A stretch of DNA of 6,498 nucleotides from Candidatus Gerdarchaeota archaeon. Its GTDB lineage: Archaea; Asgardarchaeota; Heimdallarchaeia; JABLTI01. A model generated the notes under the pieces. It was given only the letters and a program-made list of their open reading frames with translations. It was not told the origin of the DNA and searched no databases. The position numbers and the translations under genes are program-made. The first letter of the stretch is position 1. The number at the start of each line of letters is the position of its first letter. The stretch is from positions 1 through 6,498 of the forward strand of contig JAEORM010000270.1 in NCBI GenBank assembly GCA_016840905.1. Direction: 5' to 3'. Of the stretch, positions 1-5,651 are shown one piece after another.

Positions 1-1674
1 CAATGGGCAACATTAATAGCTTCTGAACTAGAGAAAATTGGCATTGGTACAGAACTTATCCTTGCTGGTTGGTCTCAAATTACCCCCAGAACATGGAGTT
101 ATGCAGGACCTTTTCCAATTCCACCATATGAAGAAGGAGGGTATGATCTTGTATTTATTGGTTGGTCGTGGGGTCTTGATTGGGATCCTACCGGACTCTT
201 TGATACACCATCTATTGTTCCCTATGGTGACAACTTCTATCAATATTCGAATCCCGAAATGGATTGGGCTATAAGCAATTATACCAGTTCATTTGTTCAT
301 GATGATCATCTTTATTGGTGTAAAGAAATCCAAGAACTACTGTATGAGGACTTACCTCAAACAACCATTATTTATCCATTATCACTCTACCCACATGACG
401 TTGATTTTAAAGGGTGGGATGGTCTTCTATGGGCTCAAGCATTTCAAAACATGGACAATTGGAGTGTTGGTGCTCAAACTGAGTTCCACTATGCTACGCC
501 AGCGAACTATGTCGATTTCAGTATTCATCATTATGAATCTATTTATGATGCTCAATGGTTGAATCAAATCTATGATGGATTGGTTGAACGAGATCCATTA
601 ATTGGTAGAGCTTTTAGTCCAAAGATTGCTTCCTCAGTTACAAGTACTGATGGGTTAACTTATGATATTGTATTAGCTCCTGGAGTTAAGTGGGCAGATG
701 GCTACCCATTAAATACTTCTGATATAGAATTTAGTTATAATCTAATGATTAATCCAGATTATGGAAATCCATCCCATGCTTACTGGGATTTATATCTTGA
801 TGGTTCATCAATCAGTATTATCGATGAAGACGAAATGACAATAACATTCTCACGAGAATATGTCTTCCAAGATAAGAATCTAGCACTAGACATTTTACCA
901 AAACATATCTGGGGATCAATCGCTCCTGAAGATATGGAAGACCAAGCTATTACCTGGGCAACCAGTGATCCGAATAAGCTTTTAGGTTCAGGTCCGTACT
1001 ATTTAGAAGAATTTGATGGTACCAATGGTGTTATCCATTTAACAGTTAATCAATACTATGATGATTGGACTGGAATAACTCCAAACTTCAATGACATCTA
1101 CTTTGAATTCTATTCCAACAAAGAAGGTGCCCTTGCAGACTTAGCTGCAGGTGAAATAGATATGGTTGATGCTCAATTTGTCACACAAATTGATGAGGTA
1201 CCAGCTGGATGTGGTTACACTCTTATAGAAGATTCAGGTGTACAAGAAATGGCTTTTAACTGCTTACACCCATACATCGGTACTGGTGAATTATGTCCAA
1301 TAAGTAGCCCAGAATCAGGTAAATATATTCGAAAAGCTATCAGTCATATGATATCTAGAGAGTATTGTGTAAATGAAATTCTAAATGGGCTTGGTATGCA
1401 AGGTGTTACAGCCTGTCCAGCTACATGCACATGTTTTGATGAATCACTATTACCCTATGAATATAATATTACTTTAGCTCAACAATGTATGGAAGCAGCA
1501 GGATTTTCTTATTCGCCCTCAACACCAACACCAACACCAACTCCAACCCCGACGCCAACACCTAGTTCACCAACAGGTATTTTTGGATACCAAATATCTT
1601 ACATTATGGGTATTATTTTAGTTTCAGCTACAATTAGTGTTGTTTATAAAATCAGAAAGAGTAAGAAAAGATAA
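1..1674 (+). CDS. ABC transporter solute-binding protein, family 5 (SBP_bac_5), membrane-anchored, 5'-truncated
   Basis: The reading frame is open from base 1, so the start lies upstream; 557 residues are visible. This is an extracytoplasmic binding protein of the oligopeptide/dipeptide/sugar type that would deliver a solute to an ABC permease; no permease is in the window. Residues 1-155 match the C-terminal part of a family 5 domain: a helix with IASELEKIGI, then the YDLVFIGWSWGLDWDPTG signature at 48-64, then QEIQ-like LLYEDLPQT. At about 160 a second unit begins with the family's N-terminal features: an IYDGLVERDP stretch, DGLTYDIVLAPGVKWADG, a GSGPYYLEEFD motif and NQYYDDW. It stops near 504 after MEAAGFSY, where another 100-150 residues would normally follow. 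A (TP)7 linker (508-521), a hydrophobic segment (about 530-549) and a basic tail (KIRKSKKR) form a C-terminal membrane anchor typical of archaeal surface proteins. Solute specificity cannot be read from the sequence. Family certain; domain arrangement fairly sure. Confidence 0.9.
   Translation, partial: QWATLIASELEKIGIGTELILAGWSQITPRTWSYAGPFPIPPYEEGGYDLVFIGWSWGLDWDPTGLFDTPSIVPYGDNFYQYSNPEMDWAISNYTSSFVHDDHLYWCKEIQELLYEDLPQTTIIYPLSLYPHDVDFKGWDGLLWAQAFQNMDNWSVGAQTEFHYATPANYVDFSIHHYESIYDAQWLNQIYDGLVERDPLIGRAFSPKIASSVTSTDGLTYDIVLAPGVKWADGYPLNTSDIEFSYNLMINPDYGNPSHAYWDLYLDGSSISIIDEDEMTITFSREYVFQDKNLALDILPKHIWGSIAPEDMEDQAITWATSDPNKLLGSGPYYLEEFDGTNGVIHLTVNQYYDDWTGITPNFNDIYFEFYSNKEGALADLAAGEIDMVDAQFVTQIDEVPAGCGYTLIEDSGVQEMAFNCLHPYIGTGELCPISSPESGKYIRKAISHMISREYCVNEILNGLGMQGVTACPATCTCFDESLLPYEYNITLAQQCMEAAGFSYSPSTPTPTPTPTPTPTPSSPTGIFGYQISYIMGIILVSATISVVYKIRKSKKR
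1522..1563 (+). repeat. (Thr-Pro)7 coding repeat, cell-surface linker
   Basis: Seven ACN-CCN codon pairs in a row encode alternating Thr and Pro at residues 508-521 of the visible protein. The first repeats are near-identical at DNA level (ACACCA units) and the later ones vary at third positions, which points to selection for the peptide rather than a very recent slippage tract. It joins the binding domain to the membrane anchor. Such Thr/Pro stalks are common in archaeal lipoproteins and binding proteins and are often O-glycosylated; glycosylation here is inference. Confidence 0.9.
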
Positions 1675-1696
1675 TCTTTTCTTACAAATTTTTTTT
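1661..1696 (+). terminator. Hairpin plus T-tract terminator overlapping the stop codon
   Basis: GTAAGAAAAGAT at 1661-1672 is followed, after one base, by its exact reverse complement at 1674-1685. As RNA this can form an 11-bp stem with a three-base loop, and that loop is the TAA stop codon. After three A residues comes a run of eight T (1689-1696), and a second run of six T lies at 1710-1715. The left arm encodes the basic tail of the binding protein. The arrangement resembles an intrinsic terminator; archaeal termination depends mainly on the T-tract, so the hairpin may serve RNA stability as well. Being symmetrical, it could also act on transcripts arriving from the convergent operon, whose downstream strand is only moderately T-rich. 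Confidence 0.7.
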
Positions 1697-1741
1697 AGTA
1701 TTATATGAATTTTTTAGGTGAAATATGAAATGGTAATCACT

Positions 1742-4108
1742 TTAGAATTTCAAATTGAATTTATTTAGATAAAGACCAATGAAATTCTGAAAGATTTTCA
1801 CTTTTCCCATTGGTTTAACTTTTAAACGGTTAGATAGAACAGCTGTAACAGGATTAAGAGTCATATTCATTACTCCATCGTAGGCTTTTTGATCTCTAAA
1901 GGTTAAGATTAAGGTTGCATTGTCTATTTTTCCTCTACCTGAATAAAAGTTCCCTTTATCCAATCGTAACCAATGCCATTGCTTTTCTGGCAAGCTTCTA
2001 ATTTCAAGTTGGATACTAGCATCGATACCACCAAATTCATCTTGATAGTCTGGTTCGCAAGTAGCAAAAATAGCAATGAAATGGAGATATTCTTCCATAT
2101 TTTCAGTTGGTATACTATGAGCTCTGAGTAAGGGAATATATTTTTCCTTCAACCTTTCCATTTCTTCTATAGTTTCTTTGGATACTTTCCATTCTTCTTT
2201 TTTAATTACAGTATCACTATCATCGCCTATTATTCGTAATTCTTCCAATTTCTCTTTAGTTGGTCTACCTGTCTTCCAATCCCAACCTCTTAATTCATAA
2301 TAGGTTTTGAGATTCTTTTCCAAGTCCAATTTAATTCCTTCTGTTGGACCACTACGTAATACTTGTTTAACAATTCCTGGTAATCGATCATCCTCTCGAG
2401 TAATTCCTAGGTTGCAAGAAATCAAACGTTTTATATTGGTCATTCTTTCACCCGTTTCAAGAAGAAGTTTTGGTGTGTACTTGAAATCTGTTGCATAGGA
2501 AATATATTTAGCTATATCACTGAATTTAGGTGGTGTTTCAAAATCACAACTTACTGCAGAATCATCTACTGCTCGAATATCTTGAAATGCAATAACACCT
2601 TGTTCTCGACCAGTTATATCAAAACGATTTCCAGGATTAATACTATATTCAGGGAAAGATATCGATTGTGCTTCTACTTGGAACCAATCACATTTTTGAT
2701 GATTTGCTCCACAGCATGCTGTCATATATGATAATGCTTGCCCAGCATAGGCGCGGGGATCGTGCATAGGTATTTCTAATCCTTTAACATGAGCAGCTAA
2801 TTCTGGATCGACTCCCAGTAATTTAGCCATACGTCTTGTACCTTCAGCTAATACATCACCAATACCTTTTCGTTCATTAATTAATTTCAAAAGTTTTAGA
2901 ATGATATCTCCATTACCCCAACGAATATCTTCAATCTTAATATCTTTAAGGTATTGTTTAATGGTTTTAGTAGCTAAATTATTTTCTACAAGATAAAATA
3001 GAAAAGCAATTACAACCCCACTTGAAATAGTGTCTATACCAAAAACATTTCCATAATGATGTGCTAAAATAACTTTCTTAGCTTCAAACGTTCCAGTTAA
3101 AGGCCCATACACAGCCATTGATTCAAACTCAGGACCATCAACACAAATCTCACAACCATTCTCTGGAAGTATCGTTTGCTTAGCACATTGAAGAGCACAA
3201 CGAGCACAACCAGAAATTGTCATTGGGAATTGTTCTTTCAAAGTTTTGGAGGTTAGTAATTCTGCTGGAAATTCTGTTTCAGTAAAGTAATAAGCAGGTA
3301 CATCACCTGCAAATGAACCCATATCCATATAGGTATTAGTACCAAAAATGTGCATAACTTTAGGAACTATTGACCCAACCAAATCATCTTCAAGAATAAA
3401 ATTAATTTGCTTTCGAAGCTCTCTTATCGAATCTTTGTTTGGTGTTTCAAGAACATTATTTTTAGTACTTAGAATTGCAAATGCTTTAAGATTTTTAGCT
3501 CCCATAATCGCCCCCATACCACAACGTCCTGCAGCTCGACCTTCATCATTCATTACACTAGCAAATCTAACTAGTTTCTCTCCAGCAGGTCCTATACAAG
3601 CAACTTTTACTTTATCATTGTCTAATTCTTTACGAATCAGTTCTTGAGTTTCATATGAATCTTTACCCCATAATTTTGTAGCATCCTTAAAGACAAACTG
3701 CTCATCTGCTAAATATAGATAGACAGGTTTAGTAGCTTTTCCAGTAATTATTATAGCATCAAAACCACATTCTCTTAATGCAATGCAAAAATGACCTCCT
3801 GAAGTAGATTCACCCCAAATATTTGTTAAAGGAGAAATTGCACAAATAGAATATCGTCCAGATGCAGGTCGATCTGTTCCTGTTACTGGTCCAGTAGCAA
3901 ACACTAATGGATTTATTGGTGAGTAAGGATCCTCTCTTAATGTCTTATAAGCTGAATCATCGAGAAGATCAAAGATTAATTTTGCACTTAATCCTGCACC
4001 ACCAAGATAATCTCGAGCAAGTTTTTCTTTAAGTGGTTCAATTTTAATAGTTTGGGTCGTTAAATCAATATAAACAATTTTACCATTATAACCAATTATT
4101 TGACTCAT
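1742..4108 (-). CDS. Aldehyde:ferredoxin oxidoreductase family (tungsten/molybdopterin) with fused C-terminal SCP2-like domain
   Basis: The 788-residue cytoplasmic enzyme interconverts aldehydes and carboxylates with ferredoxin. Residues 1-210 are the family's N-terminal domain: GYNGKIVYIDLTTQ, the LGGAGLSAKL pterin-binding stretch (35-44), FATGPVTGTDRPASGRYS (70-87) and AGRCGMGAIMGAKNLKA (193-209). The 4Fe-4S ligands are in CARCALQC (C301, C304, C308), with C521 in DDSAVSC as the fourth. The cofactor motifs GIDTISSG (357-364) and GERMTNIKR (553-561) are present, as are GPEFES (325-330) and H470, placed like the active-site acid and histidine of the Pyrococcus enzyme. The usual family end, YYELRGWDWKTGRPTKEKL, is at 603-621; most members stop close by, but this one adds about 160 residues, a helical linker and an SCP2-like domain. 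The ATG at 4108 has a strong ribosome site six bases upstream. It is the second gene of an operon with the alcohol dehydrogenase. Subfamily (AOR, FOR, GOR or WOR-like) and substrate are not determined. Confidence 0.95.
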   Translation of the reverse strand: MSQIIGYNGKIVYIDLTTQTIKIEPLKEKLARDYLGGAGLSAKLIFDLLDDSAYKTLREDPYSPINPLVFATGPVTGTDRPASGRYSICAISPLTNIWGESTSGGHFCIALRECGFDAIIITGKATKPVYLYLADEQFVFKDATKLWGKDSYETQELIRKELDNDKVKVACIGPAGEKLVRFASVMNDEGRAAGRCGMGAIMGAKNLKAFAILSTKNNVLETPNKDSIRELRKQINFILEDDLVGSIVPKVMHIFGTNTYMDMGSFAGDVPAYYFTETEFPAELLTSKTLKEQFPMTISGCARCALQCAKQTILPENGCEICVDGPEFESMAVYGPLTGTFEAKKVILAHHYGNVFGIDTISSGVVIAFLFYLVENNLATKTIKQYLKDIKIEDIRWGNGDIILKLLKLINERKGIGDVLAEGTRRMAKLLGVDPELAAHVKGLEIPMHDPRAYAGQALSYMTACCGANHQKCDWFQVEAQSISFPEYSINPGNRFDITGREQGVIAFQDIRAVDDSAVSCDFETPPKFSDIAKYISYATDFKYTPKLLLETGERMTNIKRLISCNLGITREDDRLPGIVKQVLRSGPTEGIKLDLEKNLKTYYELRGWDWKTGRPTKEKLEELRIIGDDSDTVIKKEEWKVSKETIEEMERLKEKYIPLLRAHSIPTENMEEYLHFIAIFATCEPDYQDEFGGIDASIQLEIRSLPEKQWHWLRLDKGNFYSGRGKIDNATLILTFRDQKAYDGVMNMTLNPVTAVLSNRLKVKPMGKVKIFQNFIGLYLNKFNLKF
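1745..2041 (-). other. SCP2-like (sterol carrier protein 2) lipid-binding domain fused to the oxidoreductase
   Basis: Residues about 690-788 of the oxidoreductase follow the SCP2 pattern: a first strand IDASIQLEI (695-703), then W711/W713 and LRLDKGNFYSG, then a strand ATLILTF (731-737), a helix with DGVMNMTLNPVTAVLSN (744-760), the RLKVKPMGKVKIF turn (761-773), where the family usually has a GKLKxxGD-like motif, and a hydrophobic end helix. SCP2 domains have a hydrophobic tunnel that binds fatty acyl chains, sterols or other lipids. The domain is joined by a charged, helix-prone linker (about 628-690). The call is by eye from strand and motif order; an unrelated alpha/beta extension is possible but less likely. 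Confidence 0.72.
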
Positions 4109-4114
4109 TATCTT

Positions 4115-4122
4115 TCTCCTCC
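4115..4122 (-). promoter_or_regulatory. Strong Shine-Dalgarno for the oxidoreductase gene
   Basis: On the minus strand GGAGGAGA lies six bases before the ATG at 4108. It sits inside the 15-base gap after the dehydrogenase stop codon (4124-4126), so the site fixes the start of the second gene and shows that both genes are read from one message. It is a much better match to the 16S tail than the site in front of the first gene, so the downstream enzyme may be translated at least as efficiently. Confidence 0.88.
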
Positions 4123-4123
4123 A

Positions 4124-5419
4124 TTAATATACTATTTTTTTAGAATCCCATGCAGCTTCGAACATTTTCTTGTAAATGTCGTATTTCAATGGTCTGTATG
4201 ATGCTAAATGAGCTATATCATTTAAAGCAAATTCAGACATCATTGGGATTGCTTTAAAGTAATCTTCTTTTTTAATTACTGGATGCTGAATCTCGTTTAC
4301 TGAAACAGCACCATTTACTTTATGAATAAAATCTTGCATTTTCTGTATTAGTGCTTCAAGAGCTTTTTGACGAGGTAATTTAGAGATATCTAAATCGAAT
4401 AAAGGACAAAGATCTTTCCATCTTTCAGTTACTTTAGCTTGCCAAGCAACTGATTGAGGAGTAAATAGTCCAACTGATAATCCATGATGGGTGTTCATTA
4501 AAGCACCAAAACTGTGTCCTAATGCATGTTCAATTCCTGGCATCGCATTGGAAAAACTCAAACCTGCCATGAGAGCAGCCCATTGCATGTGTTCCCAACC
4601 TTCTAAATCCTTAGAACCATATTTAACCAATCTAGGGAGATATTGAAGAGTTTCTTTTATCGATACTAATGCAATTGCTGAGGTATAGGGACTATTCCAA
4701 TTAGAAACATAGGCACCAACTGCATGAGCAAAGGTATCAAGACCTGTACCTGTTATAAGAAATGATGGGAGATTTTTTACAAAATCAGGATGTAATATCA
4801 CCATTGTTGGTAGAATATCATCACATGTTACACCTATTTTTTTATGAGGTTCTCTTCTTGTATCGTTCACTATTGCAGCTGTAGTAGCTTCTGAACCTGT
4901 CCCAATTGTTGTTGGAATTGCTACTAAATGTTTAATTTTGCGATGTAATCCAATTGCACCAGAAACAATATCAATTTGTAATAAATTTAGCTCTGGTCTT
5001 TCATATTTGATATTTACCACTTTAGCAGTATCCATTACACTTCCTCCACCAACAGCCATAATAACAGCTGGCTTAAATTCCTCGCAAATTTCAACTCCTT
5101 CCTCGATTGTATGATAAGGAACCTCAGGTTTAGCACCATCCCAAATCAAAAATTCAAAATTATATTTTGAAAATCCTTTTTCAATTTTAGCACTAAATTT
5201 CTTAGTAAAGGAATCAGCAATAATCAAAATTCTTTTCTCAGTATCGTACAAGGTTTTTGCTAGATAACGAGCAGCATTTGCGAGACCATTTTCACCAGAA
5301 TAAACCAAATTAGATTTAAAACCAGCCATGATACTTCGCATTGACCTTGCACCCATCAAACCCATCATCTCTTGAATGAAAGGATCTTCATACCATGGTT
5401 TCTCAGCCATTTCAGTCAT
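4124..5419 (-). CDS. Iron-containing (group III) alcohol dehydrogenase
   Basis: The 431-residue cytoplasmic enzyme would reversibly oxidise an alcohol to an aldehyde with NAD(P). The N-terminal nucleotide domain carries VGGGSVMDTAK (GGGS at 124-127) and IPTTIGTGSEATT (168-180). The C-terminal helical domain has all four expected metal ligands: D228 and H232 in GTGLDTFAHAVGAYVS, H298 in PGIEHALGHSFGA and H312 in NTHHG. The 4- and 14-residue spacings match lactaldehyde reductase FucO, and H302 corresponds to the conserved extra histidine of that family. The usual Glu after the second ligand (HAxE) is Gly235. About 30 residues precede the usual start of the fold, so the protein is slightly longer than the common 380-400. 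The ATG at 5419 is preferred because GTGAG lies five bases upstream; the ATG three codons further in is an alternative. It is the first gene of the operon with the aldehyde oxidoreductase 15 bp downstream, which should consume or supply its aldehyde. Preference for NADH or NADPH is not readable. Confidence 0.95.
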   Translation of the reverse strand: MTEMAEKPWYEDPFIQEMMGLMGARSMRSIMAGFKSNLVYSGENGLANAARYLAKTLYDTEKRILIIADSFTKKFSAKIEKGFSKYNFEFLIWDGAKPEVPYHTIEEGVEICEEFKPAVIMAVGGGSVMDTAKVVNIKYERPELNLLQIDIVSGAIGLHRKIKHLVAIPTTIGTGSEATTAAIVNDTRREPHKKIGVTCDDILPTMVILHPDFVKNLPSFLITGTGLDTFAHAVGAYVSNWNSPYTSAIALVSIKETLQYLPRLVKYGSKDLEGWEHMQWAALMAGLSFSNAMPGIEHALGHSFGALMNTHHGLSVGLFTPQSVAWQAKVTERWKDLCPLFDLDISKLPRQKALEALIQKMQDFIHKVNGAVSVNEIQHPVIKKEDYFKAIPMMSEFALNDIAHLASYRPLKYDIYKKMFEAAWDSKKIVY

Positions 5420-5424
5420 AATAA

Positions 5425-5429
5425 CTCAC
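5425..5429 (-). promoter_or_regulatory. Weak ribosome site for the alcohol dehydrogenase
   Basis: GTGAG on the minus strand, five bases before the ATG at 5419, can pair with the GGTGATC-complementary part of the 16S tail. It is short, but it favours the ATG at 5419 over the internal ATG at 5410. Confidence 0.45.
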
Positions 5430-5473
5430 AACTAAGTAAATCATATTTAGTCTTAATAGTTTCAATTCAATAT

Positions 5474-5488
5474 CTATATAATTTTCCC
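5474..5488 (-). promoter_or_regulatory. Candidate BRE/TATA promoter of the dehydrogenase-oxidoreductase operon
   Basis: Read on the minus strand, GGGAAAA (5488-5482) is followed directly by TTATATAG (5481-5474), the order of an archaeal purine-rich BRE and TATA box. Transcription would start about 25 bases on, near 5452, giving a leader of roughly 30 bases that includes the weak ribosome site. The surroundings are very AT-rich, so other TATA-like words exist; the adjoining BRE-like stretch is what marks this one. Confidence 0.55.
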
Positions 5489-5492
5489 ATAC

Positions 5493-5504
5493 AATTAATT
5501 AATT
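5493..5504. repeat. AATTAATTAATT palindrome upstream of the operon promoter
   Basis: A 12-base perfect inverted repeat (three AATT units) lies about 5 bases upstream of the BRE of the minus-strand operon, in the divergent intergenic region. This is a position where archaeal activators often bind. In sequence this AT-rich it may be chance. Confidence 0.35.
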
Positions 5505-5610
5505 ATATTAGAGGAAAAATAAGTAAAGAAAAGCTAAACATTTTTGGTTGTTCACGGAAATATTAAAAATGCTTGTTTTTTTCATTAGTTATTTAAGTAT
5601 ATATGAAAAA

Positions 5611-5623
5611 CGAAAATTTATAG
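5611..5623 (+). promoter_or_regulatory. Candidate BRE/TATA promoter of the glycosyltransferase gene
   Basis: CGAAAA (5611-5616) followed by TTTATAG (5617-5623) matches the archaeal BRE-TATA order well. The predicted start, about 25 bases beyond the TATA centre, is near 5646, leaving only a few bases before the TTG at 5652, a near-leaderless message. A second TATA-like word, TATATATG (5598-5605), would start further upstream and include the GGGG at 5640-5643 as a possible ribosome site. The sequence does not decide between them. Confidence 0.5.
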
Positions 5624-5651
5624 ATTTACAAGATATTTTGGGGAATATAAT

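Noticed and set aside
28..243. Minus-strand open frame of 71 codons opposite the binding-protein gene
   Set aside because: It lies fully inside a well-supported coding frame, has no recognisable motif or ribosome site, and its composition is that of a reverse-strand shadow.
259..261. ATG as the start of the binding-protein gene
   Set aside because: The frame is open back to base 1 and the upstream translation carries the family signature YDLVFIGWSWGLDWDPTG, so the ATG is internal.
38..562. Two plus-strand frames (38-274 and 293-562) overlapping the binding-protein gene
   Set aside because: Both are in another frame of a clear SBP_bac_5 coding sequence and their translations resemble no family.
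1675..1741. Small gene or RNA in the convergent gap
   Set aside because: Only 67 bases, explained by the hairpin and T-tracts; no conserved RNA fold or frame is visible.
2307..3647. Plus-strand frames at 2307-2498 and 3348-3647
   Set aside because: They are antisense to conserved AOR motifs and show no protein-like features.
5372..5566. Plus-strand frame of 64 codons covering the dehydrogenase 5' end and the intergenic region
   Set aside because: It overlaps the N terminus of the dehydrogenase and its promoter on the opposite strand, has no ribosome site, and encodes a low-complexity AT-driven peptide.
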